Of a stretch of 9,044 nucleotides of DNA, positions 5,806 through 9,044 are shown in pieces (the first letter of the stretch is position 1; the number at the start of each line of letters is the position of its first letter). The stretch is from Bacteroidales bacterium (GTDB taxonomy: Bacteria; Bacteroidota; Bacteroidia; Bacteroidales; WCHB1-69). A program made the position numbers and the translations under genes. The stretch covers positions 1-9,044 of the forward strand of contig JAQUHH010000080.1 in assembly GCA_028683685.1 (NCBI GenBank). Direction: 5' to 3'. The notes under the pieces are model-generated. The model was given only the letters and a program-made list of their open reading frames with translations. It was not told where the DNA came from and did not search any database.

Positions 5806-5958
5806 TGAATTAAGATTTATTTGTATTTTCAGTCGTTTATTACCCCTGCCATTAAGGGAGTAAACATCTGAAAATCAGACTTTTCGCAATTCATCCTTTA
5901 GGCGATGCAGTGAGCGAAGTCGAACTGATTTGAGGCAAAAATTGCGAAAAGAGGAAGA
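5806..5958 (+). repeat. Dispersed repeat, copy B (one inverted arm deleted)
   Basis: Direct-orientation partner of 1201-1377. The last 91 nt are identical, the first part has a few substitutions, and between CCTGCC and AAGGGAG only ATT is present where copy A has 27 nt. That loss removes most of the 32-nt arm that pairs with the CCTTTAGGCG...GAACTG segment in copy A. The CTTTTCGCAATT / AATTGCGAAAAG stem is retained. Confidence 0.85.
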
Positions 5959-6020
5959 TTGTGTTGTTCCATGTTGATTTAAGATTTATTTACTTTTATC
6001 TGCCGTCAGGACTTAGGCAC

Positions 6021-6126
6021 TCCCGAAAAATAAAAAATCTATGATTTTTGTAATTTTTCGAGGATGTTTTCAAATCCTCGCTTGCGGGACACGAATTGTC
6101 ACAAAATCGAAGATTTCTACAATTCG
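6021..6126 (+). repeat. Three consecutive hairpins, two of them nested
   Basis: First, CGAAAAAT (6024-6031) pairs with ATTTTTCG (6053-6060) and encloses AAAAATC-TAT-GATTTTT (6033-6049). Second, CGAGGAT (6059-6065) pairs with ATCCTCG (6074-6080). Third, CGAATTGT (6092-6099) pairs with ACAATTCG (6119-6126) and encloses AAATC-GAA-GATTT (6104-6116). All stems are perfect. The block looks like a non-coding structured repeat; it is too far upstream and too separate to be called a riboswitch for asd. Confidence 0.6.
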
Positions 6127-6131
6127 GCATC

Positions 6132-6178
6132 AGTCACCCAAGTCACCCAGTCACCATTTACTCAATCACTAGTCACTT
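6132..6178 (+). repeat. Short tandem-like AGTCACCC repeats
   Basis: AGTCACCC occurs at 6132-6139 and 6141-6148, AGTCACC at 6149-6155, and AGTCACTT at 6171-6178, with TCAATCACT between. They form an irregular cluster 34 nt or more upstream of the asd -7 box. Confidence 0.55.
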
Positions 6179-6211
6179 CTGTAAAAACATTCAAACTTGA
6201 ATTTATTTTAC

Positions 6212-6219
6212 TAATTTTG
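6212..6219 (+). promoter_or_regulatory. Candidate -7 promoter box for asd
   Basis: TAATTTTG matches TAnnTTTG exactly, 20 nt before the asd ATG. The nearest TTG (6197-6199) is too close to be a good -33 element, so only the -7 box is supported. Confidence 0.55.
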
Positions 6220-6239
6220 CTACGTTAAAAAAATGTATT

Positions 6240-7223
6240 ATGAAAATAGCAGTAGTAGGGGTAAGTGGAATGGTTGGTTCGGTGATGTTGCAGGTTTTGC
6301 AAGAACGGGGATATTCCGATTGTGAAATTATTGCAGTGGCTTCTGAACGTAGTTTAGGGCGAAAAATTTCTTTTGCTGGTCGTGAGTTAACCATTGTTTC
6401 TTTGGCGCAAGCGGTTTTGCAAAAGCCTGATTTTGCATTGTTTTCTGCAGGAGCAAGGGTCTCTTTGGAGTGGGCTCCAAAGTTTGCCGAAAACGGATGT
6501 TGGGTAATTGATAATTCCTCGGCATGGCGGATGAAAGAGAATGTTCCCTTAATTGTTCCTGAAGTGAATTCAAATCACATTGATGGTCGTTCGCACATTA
6601 TTGCAAATCCCAATTGTTCAACCATTCAATTGGTGATGGCTTTGGCTCCTTTGCATGCTAAATATCAAATTAAACGCTTGGTCATTTCTACGTATCAATC
6701 GGTTACGGGTACGGGTGTAAAAGCCATTCGTCAACTTGAAAATGAACGCAATGGAACTCCGGGTGAGATGGCGTATCATTATCCCATAGATATGAATGTG
6801 ATTCCCCATGGTGGCGACTTTTTAGCAGATGGATATACAACTGAAGAGTACAAATTATTGGATGAAACTCGAAAAATATTGGGCGATTCAAGTATCAAAG
6901 TGACGTCTACGGTTGTTCGAGTTCCCGTTGCTGGTGGACATTCTGAAGCGGTAAACATTGAATTTGAAAATGATTTTGATTTAAAAGATATTATAGAAAT
7001 TTTGGAAAAATCGGAAGGTTTGCTTGTTTTAAATAATGCCGAACGCTTTGAATATCCCATGCCTTTGTTTGCAAAAAACAAGGATGAAGTTTTTGTGGGT
7101 CGCATTCGCCGTGACTTTTCACAGCCCCGTAGTTTGAATATGTGGATTGTGGCTGACAATGTACGAAAAGGTGCAGCGACCAATGCCGTTCAAATTCTTG
7201 ACCTACTGAAACGGAAATTCTAA
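6240..7223 (+). CDS. asd: Aspartate-semialdehyde dehydrogenase
   Basis: This 327-residue enzyme reduces aspartyl phosphate to aspartate semialdehyde with NADPH, the branch point to diaminopimelate/lysine and to threonine, methionine and isoleucine. The N-terminal Rossmann motif is GVSGMVG (7-13). The catalytic cysteine is C126 in ANPNCSTIQ, preceded by the conserved VIDNSSAWRM (89-98) and VPEVN. Q153 lies in TYQSVTGTG, and R227 and H234 lie in VRVPVAGGHSE with the spacing of the substrate-binding Arg and catalytic His of known enzymes. The end is KGAATNAVQIL, also typical. The length is normal and no key residue is missing. The start is ATG 6240; an ATG at 6233 is out of frame. A TAATTTTG box precedes it. 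mreC follows after 45 nt, so the genes may be co-transcribed. Confidence 0.96.
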   Translation: MKIAVVGVSGMVGSVMLQVLQERGYSDCEIIAVASERSLGRKISFAGRELTIVSLAQAVLQKPDFALFSAGARVSLEWAPKFAENGCWVIDNSSAWRMKENVPLIVPEVNSNHIDGRSHIIANPNCSTIQLVMALAPLHAKYQIKRLVISTYQSVTGTGVKAIRQLENERNGTPGEMAYHYPIDMNVIPHGGDFLADGYTTEEYKLLDETRKILGDSSIKVTSTVVRVPVAGGHSEAVNIEFENDFDLKDIIEILEKSEGLLVLNNAERFEYPMPLFAKNKDEVFVGRIRRDFSQPRSLNMWIVADNVRKGAATNAVQILDLLKRKF

Positions 7224-7242
7224 TTTGTCTCTAAAAAAACAC

Positions 7243-7250
7243 TATTTTTG
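7243..7250 (+). promoter_or_regulatory. Candidate -7 promoter box for mreCD
   Basis: TATTTTTG fits TAnnTTTG and lies 18 nt before the mreC ATG. A TTTG at 7224-7227 could be the -33 element, with a rather short 15-nt gap. It would let mreCD be transcribed independently of asd. Confidence 0.45.
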
Positions 7251-7268
7251 TCATCCGATTAAAAAATT

Positions 7269-8096
7269 ATGCAGAATCTTATTGCCTTTTTATGGAAATA
7301 CTTAACAGTGATTGTTTTTCTTTTACTGTATGCATTTTCCATTGTTTTAATTGTGCAAGATTCTAATTTCCAACGTCGTGCAATGGTTACTAGTGCCAAT
7401 CAATTTTCGGGTTCTGTTTTGCAAAAATGGGATAATGTGAGTGGATACTTTCATTTAAAATCGAAAAACGAATTTTTGGCCCTTCATAATGCTTTGCTTC
7501 TAAACAGAGATCCTGCATCATTTATTATTACGAGTGATTCTGTTTTTATGACCAACGATACTTTATATCGTAAACAGTTTAGCTATAAAACGGCTAAAGT
7601 TATTAGTAATAGTACTGGCAAGCAGAACAATTATTTGTTGATAAATAAAGGACGCAATCAGGATATTCAGCCCGATCAAGCAGTATTGTCACCGCAAGGT
7701 ATTGTTGGAATCGTAAAAGATGTCAGCGATAATTTTTCATCTGTTCTGTCTTTGTTGCATAGCGATGCTCGAATCAGTGCAAAAGTGCTGCGAAATGGGT
7801 ATATTGGCACTGTAATTTGGGATGGAAAAGATTATCGCTATGGAAAATTATTAGATATTCCGTATCATTTGGAAATTAAAATTGGGGATACTATAGTTAC
7901 CAGCGGTTATTCTACTGTATTTCCCGAAAATGTGCAAGTGGGAACAATTCAAGGGGTGAAACCCAATGTTAATGATAATTTCTATGATTTAAAAGTCCAG
8001 TTTTTTACCGATTTTAACCGAATTAGTGAAGTGTATATCGTGAAGAATAATTTTAAATCAGAAATTGATAGCTTAACCTCAAAATATAAGAAATGA
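7269..8096 (+). CDS. mreC: Rod shape-determining protein MreC
   Basis: This 275-residue protein is anchored in the inner membrane and acts in the periplasm as a scaffold of the elongation complex, linking MreB and MreD to the PBP2/RodA peptidoglycan synthase. There is a membrane segment at about residues 9-30 (KYLTVIVFLLLYAFSIVLIV) and then a helical stretch to about 75. The MreC beta domain follows, with NNYLLINKGRNQDIQPDQAV and SPQGIVGIVKDVS at about 119-153, LLHSDARISAKV, NGYIGTVIWDG, and GDTIVTSGYSTVFPENVQVG at about 207-226. The domain order and length match Bacteroidota MreC. The stop TGA overlaps the mreD ATG (ATGA), so the two are translationally coupled. Unusually, mreB is not directly upstream; asd is. 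Confidence 0.93.
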   Translation: MQNLIAFLWKYLTVIVFLLLYAFSIVLIVQDSNFQRRAMVTSANQFSGSVLQKWDNVSGYFHLKSKNEFLALHNALLLNRDPASFIITSDSVFMTNDTLYRKQFSYKTAKVISNSTGKQNNYLLINKGRNQDIQPDQAVLSPQGIVGIVKDVSDNFSSVLSLLHSDARISAKVLRNGYIGTVIWDGKDYRYGKLLDIPYHLEIKIGDTIVTSGYSTVFPENVQVGTIQGVKPNVNDNFYDLKVQFFTDFNRISEVYIVKNNFKSEIDSLTSKYKK

Positions 8097-8611
8097 CGGA
8101 TTACATAAAATATATAATACGTTTTGTTTTGTTGGCTTTGTTTCAGATTTTTATCTTAAACAACATTGACTTGTTTGGGTTTATGAATCCTTTTCTTTAT
8201 ATTGTTTTTATTCTAACATTGCCTTTTAAAATTAAACATACACCATTGGTAATAATTTCATTTTTAATGGGTTATTTTGTAGATTTGCTGACGGGAAATA
8301 TTATGGGAATTCATGCGGCATCCGCCCTTTTGCTTGGTTTTCTTCGCCCCAGTATAATCAGATTAGTATCTTCCAATGAATCCGATTATGATAATAAAAA
8401 TGCTCCTGATTTAATGAGTATGGGTGGGAAGTGGTTCTTTACGTATGCAGGAGTTTTGGTATTTGTCTATAATTTTTCCTATTTTTTCTTAGAACATTTT
8501 ACCTTTTCTCATTTTTTTAAAACGTTTTTTATTGCGATTGGAAATACCGTATTTACTCTTTTGGCGATATTTATTTATGAATTTCTGCGAAATCGCAAAA
8601 GTTCACGTTGA
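8093..8611 (+). CDS. mreD: Rod shape-determining protein MreD
   Basis: This 172-residue integral membrane protein has about five hydrophobic segments: residues 7-25, 32-47, 50-66 with MGYFVDLLTG, 75-88 after GIHAASALLLGFLRP, 115-135 and 142-165. The FxxGYFVDLLTGNIMGIHAASALLLGF stretch, centred near residues 58-83, is the characteristic part of the Bacteroidota MreD family. It partners MreC in the elongasome. The start ATG overlaps the mreC stop in ATGA. The 3' end overlaps the convergent pssA gene by 9 nt. In many Bacteroidota mrdA (PBP2) and rodA follow here; in this genome they do not. Confidence 0.9.
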   Translation: MTDYIKYIIRFVLLALFQIFILNNIDLFGFMNPFLYIVFILTLPFKIKHTPLVIISFLMGYFVDLLTGNIMGIHAASALLLGFLRPSIIRLVSSNESDYDNKNAPDLMSMGGKWFFTYAGVLVFVYNFSYFFLEHFTFSHFFKTFFIAIGNTVFTLLAIFIYEFLRNRKSSR

Positions 8612-9044
8612 TTTTTTTAACAGATGCAATAAGTTCAGCACAATATACATGCTAATTGCAATGGCACCCAGCCACAAATGATTGACACAAAAGAACATTC
8701 CAATCACAAAAGCAATGATAAAATAGCGGCTTGCATTTCCTTTTATTTTCAATGATTTTATTTTTAGAGAAAACATTGGCAATTCGGAAACCAATAAAAG
8801 GGACATTACGATAATAAGTACCGTTAAAAACAGGGGATGATGTGCAATATTGAAAAAGTTGGGCAAGAATACATAAGATCCTATAAACAATGCGTTTGCA
8901 GGAGTTGGTAAGCCTAAAAAAGATTCACTTTGTCGGGTGTCAAGATTAAATTTAGCCAATCGAAAAGCAGAAAAAACCGGAATAATAAAAGAAATATAGG
9001 GCAAAAATGAATATGACTCCCATCCAAAAACGTACATGTTGCTT
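8603..9044 (-). CDS. pssA: CDP-diacylglycerol-serine O-phosphatidyltransferase, C-terminal part (5' end outside window)
   Basis: The minus-strand frame is open from the right edge to the stop at 8603-8605 (about 146 codons). An ATG at 9037 is internal, since the frame continues upstream as SN before it and the family is longer. The segment FSAFRLAKFNLDTRQSESFLGLPTPANALF is highly typical of bacterial PssA. It is followed by several membrane helices (FLTVLIIVMSLLLVSELPMFSLKIK and YFIIAFVIGMFF). PssA makes phosphatidylserine from CDP-diacylglycerol and serine, the precursor of phosphatidylethanolamine. The catalytic CDP-alcohol phosphatidyltransferase motif (DGxxAR...) should lie just outside the window, so it cannot be checked. 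The gene converges on mreD with a 9-nt overlap. Confidence 0.9.
   Translation of the reverse strand, partial: SNMYVFGWESYSFLPYISFIIPVFSAFRLAKFNLDTRQSESFLGLPTPANALFIGSYVFLPNFFNIAHHPLFLTVLIIVMSLLLVSELPMFSLKIKSLKIKGNASRYFIIAFVIGMFFCVNHLWLGAIAISMYIVLNLLHLLKKST

Larger units (their letters stand above)
5351..6239. other. Gene-free, repeat-rich intergenic region
   Basis: These 889 nt contain no convincing coding sequence on either strand. They hold a C10A10 tract, a spaced inverted repeat at 5485-5531, an inverted pair of short hairpin repeats at 5661-5787, repeat copy B at 5806-5958, a row of nested hairpins at 6021-6126 and an AGTCACCC cluster at 6132-6178, then the asd promoter. Confidence 0.75.

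Noticed and set aside
6132..6178. Possible CRISPR array from AGTCACCC repeats
   Set aside because: Units are 7-8 nt without spacers of regular length; no cas gene nearby.
6203..7183. Minus-strand ORFs opposite asd
   Set aside because: Antisense to a clearly conserved enzyme gene; no domain likeness.

Overview
The window comes from the chromosome of a low-GC member of the Bacteroidota. The evidence is a secreted protein with a type A type IX secretion (T9SS) sorting domain, an AsmA-like protein of the Bacteroidota type, -7 promoter boxes of the TAnnTTTG form in front of several genes, and A-rich leaders without clear Shine-Dalgarno sequences. The species cannot be named from this sequence.

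Layout. (1) 1-1087, minus strand: the N-terminal part of an AsmA-like envelope protein that runs off the left edge. (2) 1088-6239: an accessory stretch. It holds an orphan ParB-like gene (1476-2300), an intergenic region with three strong palindromes (2341-2480), a T9SS-secreted Ig-like protein (2572-4104) with a good terminator, the remnant of a small gene (4275-4432), a Bro-N/antirepressor-like gene broken by one in-frame TAA (4508-5350), and about 890 bp without genes but dense in dispersed, hairpin-forming repeats. (3) 6240-8611, plus strand: housekeeping genes asd (aspartate-semialdehyde dehydrogenase), mreC and mreD (cell elongation). (4) 8603-9044, minus strand: the C-terminal part of a phosphatidylserine synthase, convergent with mreD and overlapping its end by 9 nt.

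The most notable structure is a direct repeat (1201-1377 and 5806-5958, with a 91-nt identical block) that brackets the whole accessory block. Between the two copies lie the ParB-like gene, the T9SS protein, the remnant and the broken Bro-N gene; outside lie conserved core genes. The copy next to the ParB-like gene carries a nearly complete nested inverted repeat, while the distal copy has lost 24 nt net, including one arm. This suggests a repeat-bounded insertion hotspot.

The ParB-like gene has no ParA partner here. A perfect 20-bp palindrome lies 40 nt after its stop and is a candidate binding site. Asd feeds diaminopimelate/lysine and threonine/methionine synthesis, and MreC/MreD belong to the elongasome, so the asd-mreC-mreD group is loosely linked by cell-wall growth. 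mreB, mrdA and rodA, the usual neighbours of mreCD, are not adjacent. I saw no tRNA, rRNA, CRISPR array, transposase or integrase.
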